Positions 11,361 to 20,974 of a DNA stretch of 64,000 nucleotides are shown here, one piece after another (position 1 is the first letter of the stretch; every line of letters begins with the position of its first letter). The DNA comes from Diploptera punctata. Taxonomy: Eukaryota > Arthropoda > Insecta > Blattodea > Blaberidae. Where the stretch lies: positions 536,501 to 600,500 of the forward strand of contig JASPKZ010002338.1 in NCBI GenBank assembly GCA_030220185.1, read 5' to 3'. A program made the position numbers and the translations under genes. The notes beneath the pieces were generated by a model. The model ran no database searches, was not told the origin of the DNA, and saw only the letters and a list, made by a program, of their open reading frames with translations.

Positions 11361-11571
11361 AACATCTTAATGATGGAAAAATTATATTTGAAAAGAAAAA
11401 TATACGCCTGGGTTTGAACCCAAGAACTTTTAATCAGTAATGATTAATTGGAGGCCTAGGTAGCTCACATGGAAGAGCACTGACATAGAGAGTCAAAGGT
11501 CCTGGGTTCAAACGCCAGTAGGCGTATATTTTTCTTTTCAAATATAATTTGTCCATCATTAAGATGTTTAA
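11361..11571 (+). repeat. tR-2 copy 2 inside a palindrome
   Basis: CATCTTAATGATGGA, TTTGAAAAGAAAAATATACGC and the GGGTTTGAACCC box-B region at 11361-11425 recur in inverted order at about 11500-11571. Between the arms is the box-A segment GGTAGCTCACATGGAAGAGC. The whole can fold as a large hairpin with tRNA-like box-B sequence in both arms. Confidence 0.65.
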
Positions 11572-11790
11572 CCCTTAAATTAGCAAAACACAAATTTCTT
11601 CTGTTACTTATTTAAATGTGGCGGACCGCAGTGAAAACGGAATCTTGTGTAACTGTTATTATTAGGTATATTGTGTAATCAGACACATATTTAAGTGTTA
11701 TTTTTTGTTCGTTTTCTTCTCATTTACTAAAAATATTAAATTAATTGAACCAACTGATGTATCCAGAAGGATACATTACAAATTTAAGGG
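11572..11790 (+). mobile_element. piggyBac-like MITE, copy 1
   Basis: 219 bp with terminal inverted repeats CCCTTAAATT...AATTTAAGGG. TTAA precedes the left end (11568-11571), and the right flank is TAAA, one base off. A near-identical 220-bp copy lies at 14513-14732. It has no coding capacity. The TTAA target and CCC...GGG ends are typical of piggyBac-type elements. Confidence 0.7.
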
Positions 11791-12059
11791 TAAAAAACGA
11801 ATAATATTAACAGATATGTTTCAATACTGCGAAAACGGTTCATCTTGCCTGTGACGTAAGGTATTATTTACTGTTGCATATGACTGACATAAATGACAAA
11901 CTCATATTTGCACTTATTTGACCTTATAACTCAGCAAATTATGTGTACAAATGTTATAGTTCAGGAGTTAAAATCAGTCAAAGGGCAAACGTTACATCAA
12001 TATAACACGTGCAGCTGCACAAGTGACACAGTTCTTCCTGCATGGTTCAGTGTTTTAGA

Positions 12060-12137
12060 TTTATCTTCTTCTGTATTAGGCCAAGGCCTGCTACGATCCA
12101 GCGTTTCATAGGACGGCCCAGTGATCTTCGTCCTCCC
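12060..12137 (-). mobile_element. LINE-B 3' end fragment
   Basis: Minus strand reads the last codons of LINE-B (R-R-S-M-K-R-W type) and the GGCCTTGGCCTAATAC 3' UTR with a GAAGAAG tail. It matches 20430-20530 and 44157-44245. Confidence 0.7.
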
Positions 12138-12483
12138 CTCAGGGGTCCTCATCTAGGGGATATGTGGATGGCGACCACAAGGTGCCCAAGCTGAGCAAAA
12201 CATTTCTTCCATTTACTTGTGTTTTGCACTCTTTTAACTTTACTATCTAACCTCTCTTGGCTAACTCTTGTTTTTTCGACCCCGACGCTATTAGGGCATC
12301 CGAAGGCTAGGGAGTCTTTCCTTTCTTCCATTTCTTATTTCCTTTATTTTCTTTTCTTCTCCAGAAAAGCCTGACCAGAGGCTATAAGATGGCAGCCCCA
12401 TCACTGGTCTTGCCTTTCTTTGGCCAGCAACCAATCGAAGGGACTATTATTATGCTTTCAAGTCTTATACGAGAATTTCCCGG
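12138..12483 (+). repeat. Rep-3 copy 1
   Basis: About 346 bp, nearly identical to 43809-44155. It starts AGGGGTCCTCATCTAGGG and ends near TATACGAGAATTTCCCGGAA. A 60-codon minus-strand frame (12149-12331) beginning MEERKDSLA is present in both copies with about four differences. The copies are so similar in DNA that this alone does not prove coding. Each copy abuts a LINE-B 3' fragment. Confidence 0.7.
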
Positions 12484-12777
12484 AAGGATCAAACTAATGT
12501 TTTAGATTTATTCAGAAGAATATCAGACATTCGGTACAATTGTGCAACGAATAGTTTTGAAAATCTTGAAGTTATCAATATTTTATTTAAATATGTCTCA
12601 ATATAAGGGAATATATGATTCTCAAGCAAATTATGATACTGTGAGCAATAATGGATTATGGAAGATCTCTGTTCGATATAACTTTGAGCATGCGTACCGT
12701 AATGTTTTATACGCCGAATACAATACATTGACTGTATAAAATAATATATTGCACTATTTATTAAAATTGACAGTAAA

Positions 12778-13715
12778 TTGTCACGTGGTTTTACGATAAA
12801 TAAAGGTCTTCGTCAAGGTTGTTGTCTATCACCGACTCTGTTTAAAATATATGTACATGAAATATTAAAGAATTGGAGGAGAAAATGTTCAAGCGTGGGA
12901 ATTCCTATTTCAAACAACAAAACTTTATACAACTTACATTTTGCAGATGATCAATTGTTAATTGCACAAGATTATGAAGATTTAGAATATATGACTAGAA
13001 AAGTAATAGAAGAATATGAAAAATGGGGATTCAATTTGAATATGAAAAAAAAAATTATCAATTGGTGAAAAAGAACAAAATTTAATTTTGGAGACTGGAG
13101 AATCAATAAAATCTTGTAGTGAGATCACATATTTAGGAATTAAAATAAATAAAAATGGGAGTTATGAAGAGGAAATAAGAAATAGAAATAATAAAGGAAA
13201 ATTTGCAATTGCTTGCCTCAATGGAATATTGTGGGATAAAAATATAAGTAATAAGAATAAAATGAATATATATCATACTATTGTTAAAAGCATCATTACT
13301 TATGGAGCAGAACTTTGGTCATTAACAACAAAAACAAATAAGTACGTTTTGGCAACGGAAATTGATTTTATACGAAGCGCTGCAAGAATTTCAAGAAGAG
13401 AAAAAATGAGGAACTCAGTTATAAGGGAGAAAATGAAGATTGAAGACACTATTTTAGATTATATTAAAACTCAGCAATTAAGATGGTACGGACATGTCCA
13501 GCGAATGGAAGAGGATCGGCTACCAAAATGTGTTTTGGAATGGAAACCTGAGGGAAGACGAAGCAGAGGAAGACCTAAAACCTCCTGGAGTCAGGAAATA
13601 TGTTTATACATGAAGGAGAAACATCTACAACCAGCAGATTGGATGGACCGACAAAATTGGCTGTTAGGAATCGGACAATGTCAAAGGCATTAATCAACCG
13701 ATGATCTATCTATCT
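12778..13715 (+). mobile_element. LINE-C reverse transcriptase, 5'-truncated
   Basis: Two adjacent frames (12778-13068 and 13088-13693) make one RT C-terminal half broken once near 13050 in an A-tract. Seen in order: L-R-Q-G-C-C-L-S-P-T-L-F, then F-A-D-D-Q-L-L, Y-L-G-I-K-I, I-I-T-Y-G-A-E-L-W and R-W-Y-G-H-V-Q-R-M. The end is the basic G-R-R-S-R-G-R-P-K-T tail and a TAA. The 3' tail is an ATCT run (near 13705). Only one indel separates it from an intact C-terminal reading frame, so it is a young copy. Confidence 0.92.
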
Positions 13716-13716
13716 A

Positions 13717-13895
13717 ATGGACTATTTAACTCATTCCCCAAATGGGAGCAATGGCCAATCATGTTTCAATGAATTTTGTTTAACAACCAATGACAGTCGT
13801 GTTTCATCTCGATAATTATCGAATTCTGTTTACCAACATAAAGAAAACTCCTGCTTTTTAATATTCTGGACAGGTCAGAGCATTATTTTACAATA
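13717..13895 (-). repeat. Rep-1 fragment (3' end)
   Basis: GACTATTTAACTCATTCCCC through two CCAAT-bearing blocks to a GGACAGGTCAGAGCATTATT. It directly follows the LINE-C tail. Confidence 0.8.
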
Positions 13896-14167
13896 ACTAT
13901 AATCTTCAACGATTAATAAGTCATTTCCTTATTCAGAGATATGTGTTTCATTTCCACGACAAAAAGATTTCGAGAACCATCTGTATTAAACACAAGACTA
14001 TACCAACAACGTGATATGGAATTTACCCGAGCGAATAATATACCACAAACTATGTATACGGTATTTACCTCTGTATTTGGACCTATCTGAAAATGTTGTG
14101 AGGAATTTAGGTGTGTTATTAAATCCACTATAATTATTTTTTTGTGCGGAACGTCTTTCACGTTTAT

Positions 14168-15140
14168 TATCATAAGTAATGCCACGAGTGATTTCCAAGT
14201 TATCGATAAATTCACGACTCACCAAGCGAGGAGTGAATTTATCTAGATAATTTGGAAATCAAAAGTGGCATTTGTTAGGACTATTGAACGAATAAAATTA
14301 AGCTGTTTACTCACAAATCATTATTTAAATATAGTTGTTTTAAAATATTTATATATTTAATGCAAACGGCAATGTTTGAAAACAAATGAGAAACGTTTGT
14401 TATGCTTCATATGTTCACTGCAACCAGATCATATTATTTATTGCCAAGGATCACAATATTGTAAGAATGCACCCTAGTGGAGAAAAAATGAAACACAACA
14501 AACTGCATATAACCCTTAAATTGACAAAACACAAATTTCTTCTGTTAGTTATTTCAATGCGGCGGACCGCAGTGAAAACGGAATCTTGTGTAACTGTTAT
14601 TATTAGGTATATTGCATAATCAGACACACATTTAAGTGGTTTCTTTTTGTTCGTTTTCTCCTGATTTATATAAAGTATTAAATTAATTGAACCACTTGAT
14701 GTATCCAAAAGGATACTTTACGAATTTAAGGGTTAACCAACATTATAGGCTATTAATTTCTGATGACCTGTGATGAAAATTATATTTTTCTGGAACGTAA
14801 ATTCCTGGGAAATAATACGTTTAATAAAGTGCAAATATTGGTTTCTTTTTATTGTGGTATAATCAATGACTACGAATGTTTTTTCTATTATATCCCGCAA
14901 GCAGTATCTGTTTACATTCGTGCACTATATATACAATCTGGTAGCAGTATTTCTTAGAGAGCAGTTACTGCAAAATAGTGTTCTGACCTATTTAGAATAT
15001 TAAAAATGAAGTACTTCATTTTAATATGATAGAATTAAACTAATAAAATCGAGGTGAAAAAGACTGTGATTGGTTGTAAATCAGAATCCATTGAAATGTG
15101 ATTGGCCATTGACTCCCATTAGGGGCACGAGTTAAATAAA
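14168..15140 (+). repeat. Rep-1 copy, split by a MITE
   Basis: Starts CATAAGTAATGCCACGAGTG with the roughly 90-nt hairpin at 14178-14270. It is interrupted by the MITE at 14513-14732 and resumes AACCAACATTATAGG to end at GGGGCACGAGTTAAAT. The uninterrupted copy at 16208-16775 shows the empty site. Confidence 0.85.
14513..14732 (+). mobile_element. piggyBac-like MITE, copy 2
   Basis: 220 bp, CCCTTAAATT...AATTTAAGGG, followed by TTAA at 14733-14736 and preceded by ATAA. It is inserted in Rep-1. The homologous uninterrupted sequence near 16530 reads CTGTATATTGTAACC, so the insertion can be bounded. An 85-codon minus-strand frame within it is not conserved with copy 1. Confidence 0.75.
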
Positions 15141-15609
15141 ATCTACAAAAAAAAACGCGAAATATGATAAAAGGTTAGGTTGCAATTACATGTATAGTAT
15201 TTGAAAACAGGTGGCGCCAAGTTTGTCTTTTGTTTTACCGTCAATCTGAGTCGGGTTGCTATGGTTACCTGCAGGGAAGGGATAAATATAAAGTCGGTAG
15301 TAAATAAAACATCTAAATTTATGGGTGACGTAATCTACTAAAGCTAAGGTATTATTTTTCTTATCCGGTGACTGTATTCTGATAAAAAATAACAGTTTCA
15401 TACATATCCGGCACAAGATGTCAGCCGTAATATCAGCTCTGCGTGACGGGTGCATTGCGTTAAAGGCTGAGTCCACTCCAAGACAATGGTACCGCCAATC
15501 CCATCCAATTCGATTCTCATAGTGCCCCATCGGAAATCGAATTGCAAACTTCCAACTTACAATCTATTATGTAAAATTGTAGACTTTGACAGCAGGTATT
15601 TTGATTCAT
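15141..15609. other. No recognised gene
   Basis: Holds an RFX X-box-like GGTAACCATAGCAACC on the minus strand (about 15254-15269) and a 114-codon minus-strand frame at 15186-15530 with no family I recognise. Confidence 0.4.
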
Positions 15610-15850
15610 GTATTTTATGTCTTTCGGGCTAAATGGACGTGGTCTGGTTTTATTATCACTCGACGTTTCGTCTACTACTGCGGTAGACATCCTCAGGAGA
15701 TTCTGCGTGCTCTTTGACCTCTTAACTCTTCAAATGTCGGCTGCAGACTGGCTGTGCGTTGGAAATCGTGTCCTTATTTGTAGTTGAGTACTGTGTGGTG
15801 ATGTTTTCTACACGGTCCGTTACTTTGCAGCTATTTTTCTGATTGGTTGT
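15610..15850 (-). mobile_element. Penelope-like 3' relic with hammerhead-like motif
   Basis: On the minus strand CTGAGGA (15696-15690) is followed after one base by a 6-bp stem, GTCTAC/GTAGAC, with a 7-nt loop. Then come GAAAC and GTC (to 15662). This is the order of the hammerhead ribozyme core (C-U-G-A-N-G-A, stem II, G-A-A-A, cleavage triplet). Penelope-like elements are known to carry minimal hammerheads. The extra base before stem II is non-canonical. No RT or GIY-YIG coding is visible. Confidence 0.45.
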
Positions 15851-15884
15851 CACTGGCGTAAGTCATAGGTTTTATTCTGTTATC

Positions 15885-16140
15885 GATATTACAAAGATAA
15901 ATACCAATTAGATAGTATAACTGTCACAGGATTGATGGACAGGGCAACGGGTACTTTAAGGCCTACCAGGATTCTTAGCTAAGTTTTGGAATTCCTTAAA
16001 ATTGAATCGAGGATATCTTTCTAAAATTTCCATCGCTGCCATCAGACGGTCAATTTGAATTTTAAGAAACCATCTTTACAACAATTATACTTTATATAAT
16101 ATTTTTTCAAATACAATTTTAAATGTATTTACAAAATATA
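15885..16140 (-). repeat. Rep-4 copy 1
   Basis: Reverse complement relative to 39945-40180: shared CAATTAGATAGTATAACTG-like, CAGGATTCTTAGC-like and CCATCGCTGCCAT landmarks. Unclassified, no coding recognised. Confidence 0.65.
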
Positions 16141-16207
16141 TTTAATCAAATTAGAAAAAAATAATTGTATGTATCACTTAGTCCTTGTGACAATCCTCTA
16201 ATGAGGA

Positions 16208-16775
16208 CAGTTTCCATAAGTAATACCACGAGTGATTTCCAATTTATGTAGAGGATTTGGAAACCAAGAGTGGCATTTGTTGGGATTGTTTAACGAATAA
16301 AATTAAGCTGTTTACTCACGAATCATTATTTAAATATAGGGCCTAGTTATTGTAAAATGTTTATATATTTAACGTAAACATCGATGTTTGAAAACAAGTG
16401 AGAAATGTTTGGTTATGTTTCATTTGTTCGTCACTGTAACTTGATCATACTATGTATTGTCAAATAGGATCGCAATATTGTAAGAATGCATCCTAGTGGA
16501 GAAAAAAAATGAAACACATCAAACTGTATATTGTAACCAACATTGTGGGTTATTAATTATTTTTTTCGGAAACAACTCAGTAAAATCAGTATTTGAAAAC
16601 ACAATTATTGACATTGCAAAGTAATGCTTTGACCTGTTCAGAATATTAAAAAGGACGAGCTTTCTTTATTTTGATTATCGAGGTAAAACACGACTGCCAT
16701 TGGTTGTAAAACAAAATTCATTCAAACGTGATTGGTTATTGACTTCCATTTGGGGCATGAGCTAAATAGTCTATA
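16208..16775 (+). repeat. Rep-1 copy, hairpin partly deleted
   Basis: CATAAGTAATACCACGAGTG to GGGGCATGAGCTAAATAGTC. The hairpin loop region is shortened (about 16226-16280) relative to other copies. It provides the empty site for the MITE at 14513. Confidence 0.85.
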
Positions 16776-16804
16776 ATAATAAAATATTACTTTATTGCTT
16801 ATTG

Positions 16805-16935
16805 GTCAAATTTGCGTTCAGTATTTAATTTTAGAATTAATTATGATTCCTGTATTCTAATGTAACATATATTTGTCCAGATGAGTGGAATAATGGGCTA
16901 TATGACCTTAACTCCACTAGTGTAATTAAATCTAC
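16805..16935 (+). mobile_element. CR1/L2-like LINE 3' UTR fragment
   Basis: TGTAACATATATTTGTCCAG, then GAGTGGAATAATGGGC, then GACCTTAACTCCACTAG and an ATCT-repeat tail. The layout (CTGG..GAGTGG...CCTTAA...tail) matches the 3' end of the complete LINE-D at 54735-54790 and the fragment at 34860-34995. Confidence 0.55.
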
Positions 16936-17124
16936 ATCTATCTATCTATCTATAGCATAATTGCGTAGCTCAGAGTTGAACCATAGCATCTCCTTTAGTA
17001 ATTTAGTTACCTTATTTGTCCATATATGTCGTGAATGGCATGGTTGAGCATACCAATTCCATGAGGTATTAGACCTACTAGGATGTTGAGATCAGTATAT
17101 TTTCCTTTGAGGCATTTTTATTCA

Positions 17125-17300
17125 GGCTTAAGGATATTTTATTAGCCTGAAAATCTTCAGACTCGAGAGCCACGGTTTAAAGTCCCTCCTGGATGACTTG
17201 CTCCTTGGATTTTTCCATCTTAAAAAAATCCATCGAAGCCGGCCGGGTTTGAACCCGCGACCCTCCAACGCGGTCGACGGGCTAATTAAACAATTACAAA
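17125..17300 (-). mobile_element. SINE-3 fragment
   Basis: On the minus strand the tRNA-like head (GGGTTCAAACCCGGCCGG) and the body GGATGGAAAAATCCAAGGAG, GGACTTTAAACC and CTGAAGATTTTCAGGC match the full copies at 46678 and 63116. The far 3' part is missing. Confidence 0.8.
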
Positions 17301-17380
17301 ATAGTTGTCTTAGCGGGCCTGTTTGAGCGACTTTCATAGTCAGCACCGAAGAAAAACTTGCTAGGTATAGACTCTGAACT

Positions 17381-17677
17381 AGGGGCACGCCGTAGCGTAG
17401 TGGTTAAGGCACTGAGCTACAAGCCGGAGGGTCGAGGGTTCTAGTCCCGTTGGGGTCAGGATTTTTAAACTGACCCAAACCTTCTGGCGGCACTATGGCC
17501 CTGTGGTCGACTCAGCCTCTAACGGAAATAAGTACCAGACGCTTGTTCTGGGGGTAAAAGCGGCCGTCACGCAGGGCTGACAACCCGGCTGACATAAAGT
17601 TGCGATTGTCTAGAAAAAGTGGGAGCCTTAACCTCCTACTACCCCAAGGGCCTCCGGGCCTGTTGTGGGATCACAAA
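17381..17677 (+). mobile_element. SINE-1 copy with 12-bp TSD
   Basis: Full copy bounded by AGACTCTGAACT at 17369-17380 and 17678-17689, a perfect target-site duplication. Box A is TAGCGTAGTGG and box B is GGTTCTAGTCCC. Body as in the other two copies; ends GGGATCAC. Confidence 0.95.
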
Positions 17678-17724
17678 AGACTCTGAACTCCTTGAAGATT
17701 TGTTAGATATTACGCCATGTGGGC

Positions 17725-19146
17725 TAGGGTGGGCCGAAAAAACTATTTTTTTTATTTCGAAGTTGTAATAGCGCGGAAAAGTTGCGAATTATATAGACAA
17801 AAGAAAATAAAAAAATATCAAAATAGGTTGACATCTTCTGGTCGCGCAAAGGCACTATAGTTTGACAAAATATGAAAAAAAAAAACTTCATTTCTGAGAT
17901 TATTTTAAAAATATTTTAATTAGATGTTTTCGTAATGGAACAGTTTGTAACGTCTTCAAATGAAGCCTAAAAACATTGTGTTTTAATTTGGTTTAGGTCA
18001 GTTGATATCTTCCGGTCGCGCATATAAGCTCCAAAATTTGCCAGAATAATGAACAAGTTATATTTTTACGCATTTTTGGTATTTGATAAATAACTTCCAG
18101 AGTATTGATTGTCAGATCCCACAGATAGACATAAACGTGCTTAGCAAAGATCACCAATACTTACTTCTCTTCTTCTTCTTCTTCTTCGGCTTTCCCCCAC
18201 TTACAGGTTTGCCGTCTTCAGTTCCCATTTATTTCTATCATTCCAATCTCCCTCTTCCAAATTCCTATCATCCATTATTGTTCTGACGTAGGTTTTCCAT
18301 TTCCATCTTGGTCTGCCACGTTTATTTCTTCCATGTGTAACCATTGGTATATATTTTTTGGCCATCTTTCATTTTTCATTCTTTGTACATGGCCATACCA
18401 TTTAAGCGTTTGATTTTCAATCCTCTTAACAACAGATGTGGTGACATTCATTTCTCTCCAAAGGAATTCATTTCTTATTTTATCCTTTCTTGTTTTTTTG
18501 CAGGCTTCTTCTAAAATAAACAAATTCAACTGTTCTAATTTTATTATTTTGTAATTCCGTCAAATACCAAGTTTCACTTCCATATGACAAAATATTCTGT
18601 ATTATGCTCTTATACATTTTCATTTTAGTTTCCTTTGTAATATTTTTATTCCAAATTATTCCATGTAATCTCTTAGTTGCATTTTTTGCCATTGTAATTT
18701 TAGTCTGTACATCTCTCTCACAGGTACCTAAACTTGTAATTATTGACCCAAGATATTTAAAAAAATTCACATTTTTTTTATTTTCCCTGTTTCAGGTATG
18801 AGGTCATCCACATCCTTTCCCAAACACATATATTCTGTTTTCTGTAAATTTATATTCAGTCCCCATTTTTTATATTCTTCCATTAGTTTATTTATCATAT
18901 ATTTCATATCATCTTCATCCCCTGCAAAAATTATTTGATCATCTGCAATACCTACTTGACATTAAAAAAGAAAAAATAATTGCAAAAATGAAGTTTTTTC
19001 ACATTTTGCCAAAATTGAGAGCCTTTGCGCGACCGGAAGATGTCAGCCGATTTCGATAATTTTTTTTTTTTTAGCTATATAATTCGAAACTTTTCCGCGG
19101 TATTACAACTTCGATATAAAAAATGAGTTTTTTTCGGCCCACCCTA
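17725..19146 (+). mobile_element. hAT-like non-autonomous element with nested LINE
   Basis: Terminal inverted repeats of about 170 bp begin TAGGGTGGGCCGAAAAAA and end with its complement (17725-17893 and about 18970-19146). They are flanked by an 8-bp duplication, ATGTGGGC at 17717-17724 and ATGTGGGT at 19147-19154 (one mismatch). The YAGGG-type ends and 8-bp TSD fit the hAT superfamily. No transposase is present. A motif around CTTCYGGTCGCGC recurs three times inside. A LINE occupies 18165-18945. Confidence 0.8.
18165..18945 (-). mobile_element. LINE-C RT fragment nested in the hAT-like element
   Basis: Minus strand reads from A-D-D-Q-I-I-F-A-G (RT core) through F-K-Y-L-G-S-I-I-T, Y-G-S-E-T-W-Y-L and W-Y-G-H-V-Q-R-M. 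It has a frame change near 18500 and further damage close to the truncation point. The 3' tail is GAAGAAGAAG. A 10-bp TSD (CAATACYTAC at 18155-18164 and 18946-18955, one mismatch) bounds it, so the 5' truncation lies exactly at the catalytic A-D-D. Confidence 0.88.
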
Positions 19147-19309
19147 ATGTGGGTATTCAAATTTTCAAATAGTGATTATAAAATAGCAGCTAGGATTTAA
19201 AAATATAAAATTACTGAAGTATCGCATGTGGCGTCACAAACAATAATGGCGGCTGGCGTTAGTTTCAGCATCTGTGTGAATTGTAGCAGGCAAATGTTTT
19301 GTCATTGAA

Positions 19310-19573
19310 ATGATGAGCGATATTTTTCTTACTAAATTTCCATATGCAAGCTCTTTGTATCGATGTGCCGTAGCGTTACCATGGCAACCGAGTGCGAATA
19401 GCAAGGGCATAAAGCAACTTGTAAATATTAATAACTTCACACCTACCAAGAATAAGCTACCTCTAGATTTAATGCAATACTGCAGCAAATACGTCTTCAG
19501 CAATGCATGTTTTTGTTGGCAGATTTCTGTTCCAGGTAATGCAAATATTCAAATATTTTTAGAAATTTTCTAA
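19310..19573 (+). other. Candidate orphan exon or coding relic, weak
   Basis: An 87-codon frame beginning M-M-S-D-I-F. After a possible acceptor TTACTAAATTTCCATATGCAAG (to 19350) the peptide is varied, with K-L-P-L-D-L-M-Q-Y-C near its end and four cysteines. CCAG|GTAATG at about 19533-19542 could be a donor. The L-P-x-D-L-x-x-Y pattern faintly recalls the C-terminal caps of small leucine-rich-repeat proteins. I cannot assign it, and it may be chance. Confidence 0.2.
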
Positions 19574-19621
19574 ACCCATTATTTTTTTTGTAAATTTGGA
19601 TGAAAACGTTATAATTGTGAT

Positions 19622-19925
19622 ATATCATCATCATCATCATCATCCGGTATCATGGCAGCTGCCTGCCTTCTTCCAGTAACCAAACGCCATTCCTCTCTGT
19701 CCATCCATTGATCTTCCTCCAATCCTGATACTCATAGCTGCTTGTACTCCTTCTATCCAAGTTTTCTTCGGTCTTCCTCTCTTCCTCCTTTCTATTGGGA
19801 TCCATTCCATAACGATTTTAGGCAATCCTTGCTCTGGCATTCTTTTGACATGGCTATACCACTGTAATCTTTTCTTTTCTGTAATGTCTATGATGTCTGG
19901 CTCATCTTGTACACCCATAATTTCC
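19622..19925 (-). mobile_element. LINE-C 3' end copy
   Basis: Minus-strand frame 19918-19640 reads R-L-Q-W-Y-S-H-V-K-R-M and G-R-P-K-K-T-W. It then reaches a (TGATGA)n tail at 19640-19622, the expected LINE 3' end. 5'-truncated. Confidence 0.85.
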
Positions 19926-19942
19926 CTTATTTCTTTTTATCG

Positions 19943-19947
<5 letters not shown>

Positions 19948-19989
<42 letters not shown>
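19948..19989. repeat. (TA)n microsatellite
   Basis: About 20 TA units, directly left of tR-1. Confidence 0.97.
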
Positions 19990-19990
<1 letters not shown>

Positions 19991-20148
19991 TATGATAAGA
20001 AAAATAAATGCCTGGACGGGATTCGAACCCGGATCTCTGAGTCTGTACCTCAGCGTGATATCCATTACACTACCAGGCGAATCCAATTCAAACACTTATT
20101 TTTTCTTATATATGTATTATACTCTCCATTATTACTAGATGTCGCGAG

Positions 20149-20151
<3 letters not shown>
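19990..20151 (-). repeat. tR-1 copy 1 (tRNA-like core in a larger repeat)
   Basis: On the minus strand a roughly 70-nt tRNA-like core (about 20080-20010) starts GCCTGGTAGTGTAATGG. It has CCGGGTTCGAATCCCG as T-arm and ends CCAGGCA, giving an acceptor-like pairing with one mismatch. It is preceded by the block TCGCGACATCTAGTAATAAT, which copy 2 (30540-30700) shares. This makes a dispersed repeat more likely than a working tRNA gene. Confidence 0.65.

Positions 20152-20231
<80 letters not shown>
20152..20231. repeat. (TA)n then (GA)n microsatellites
   Basis: TA units to about 20187, then about 21 GA units to 20231. Confidence 0.97.
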
Positions 20232-20233
<2 letters not shown>

Positions 20234-20278
20234 TTAGTCTAAAAATAATAAATTCTACAGTACTAAGCTATTTGTATT

Positions 20279-20428
20279 TAAGAGGCTCAGTGGCGCAAGC
20301 GGTTAGACGCTCCCACCGCTGGGGTCCCGAGATCGAGTCTCGGTCACACCATATGGGTTTCGTGTTGGACGAAACGTAGCTTGGGCAGGTTTTTCTCTGG
20401 ATAATAAAATTTCTTCTTCTTCTTCTCC
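20279..20428 (+). mobile_element. SINE-4 copy
   Basis: tRNA-derived head: TGGCGCAAGCGGTTAGACGCT (box A) and GATCGAGTCTCGG (box-B position). It is followed by TGGGTTTCGTGTTGGACGAAAC and a TTCTTCTTCTTCT tail. A longer copy is at 41838. Confidence 0.85.
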
Positions 20429-20429
20429 C

Positions 20430-20830
20430 TTTCAAGTATTAGGCCAAGGCCTGTTACGATCCTATAGAAAATTTTCCCTCCAGCGTTTCATAGGACGGCC
20501 CAGTGATCCTCGTCCTCTTGGTATATAATTATAAACTGCTTTGGGGATCCGATTTGAACTCATTCTTTCAAGATGGTGTTTCCAATTTAGTTGGTACTGT
20601 TTAATATATTCCAAAATTGGCGTAGTCTTCAATTCTTTTAAGATATCGGTGTTCCTTTTCCGATCCCATGTGGTGTAACCCGCTGTTCTGCGCATGAATC
20701 TCATTTCACAAGCCGTTATTCTGCATTCATGTTGTCTTTTTAGTGTCCATGCTTCACTACCATAGGTCAACACTGGTCTAGCCAAAGTGTTATATAAACG
20801 TAATCTGGTGCTTTTTTTGTACAAGGGATG
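20430..20830 (-). mobile_element. LINE-B RT C-terminal fragment
   Basis: The minus-strand frame 20824-20462 (120 codons) contains V-L-T-Y-G-S-E-A-W-T-L, M-R-F-M-R-R-T-A and the G-R-P-M-K-R-W-R-E-N-F end with a stop. The 3' UTR GGATCGTAACAGGCCTTGGC continues to the tail. It is intact over its preserved length and 5'-truncated. Confidence 0.9.
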
Positions 20831-20974
20831 GTTTCATAACTTGATTAATAATTCCCAAACTTTTATTATAACTAGTAATTTTTTCAGGGATATCCTTTTT
20901 AGATTTAAAACATCTATAAATACTTTTTTTTTGCAAATGCCCCAGGTTGTCTTTCGACATTCCTGGTGTTCTCT

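Noticed and set aside
20010..20080. A functional tRNA gene on the minus strand
   Set aside because: The same core occurs in a second dispersed copy (30612-30685) with shared non-tRNA flanks, and the acceptor stem and anticodon loop are imperfect.
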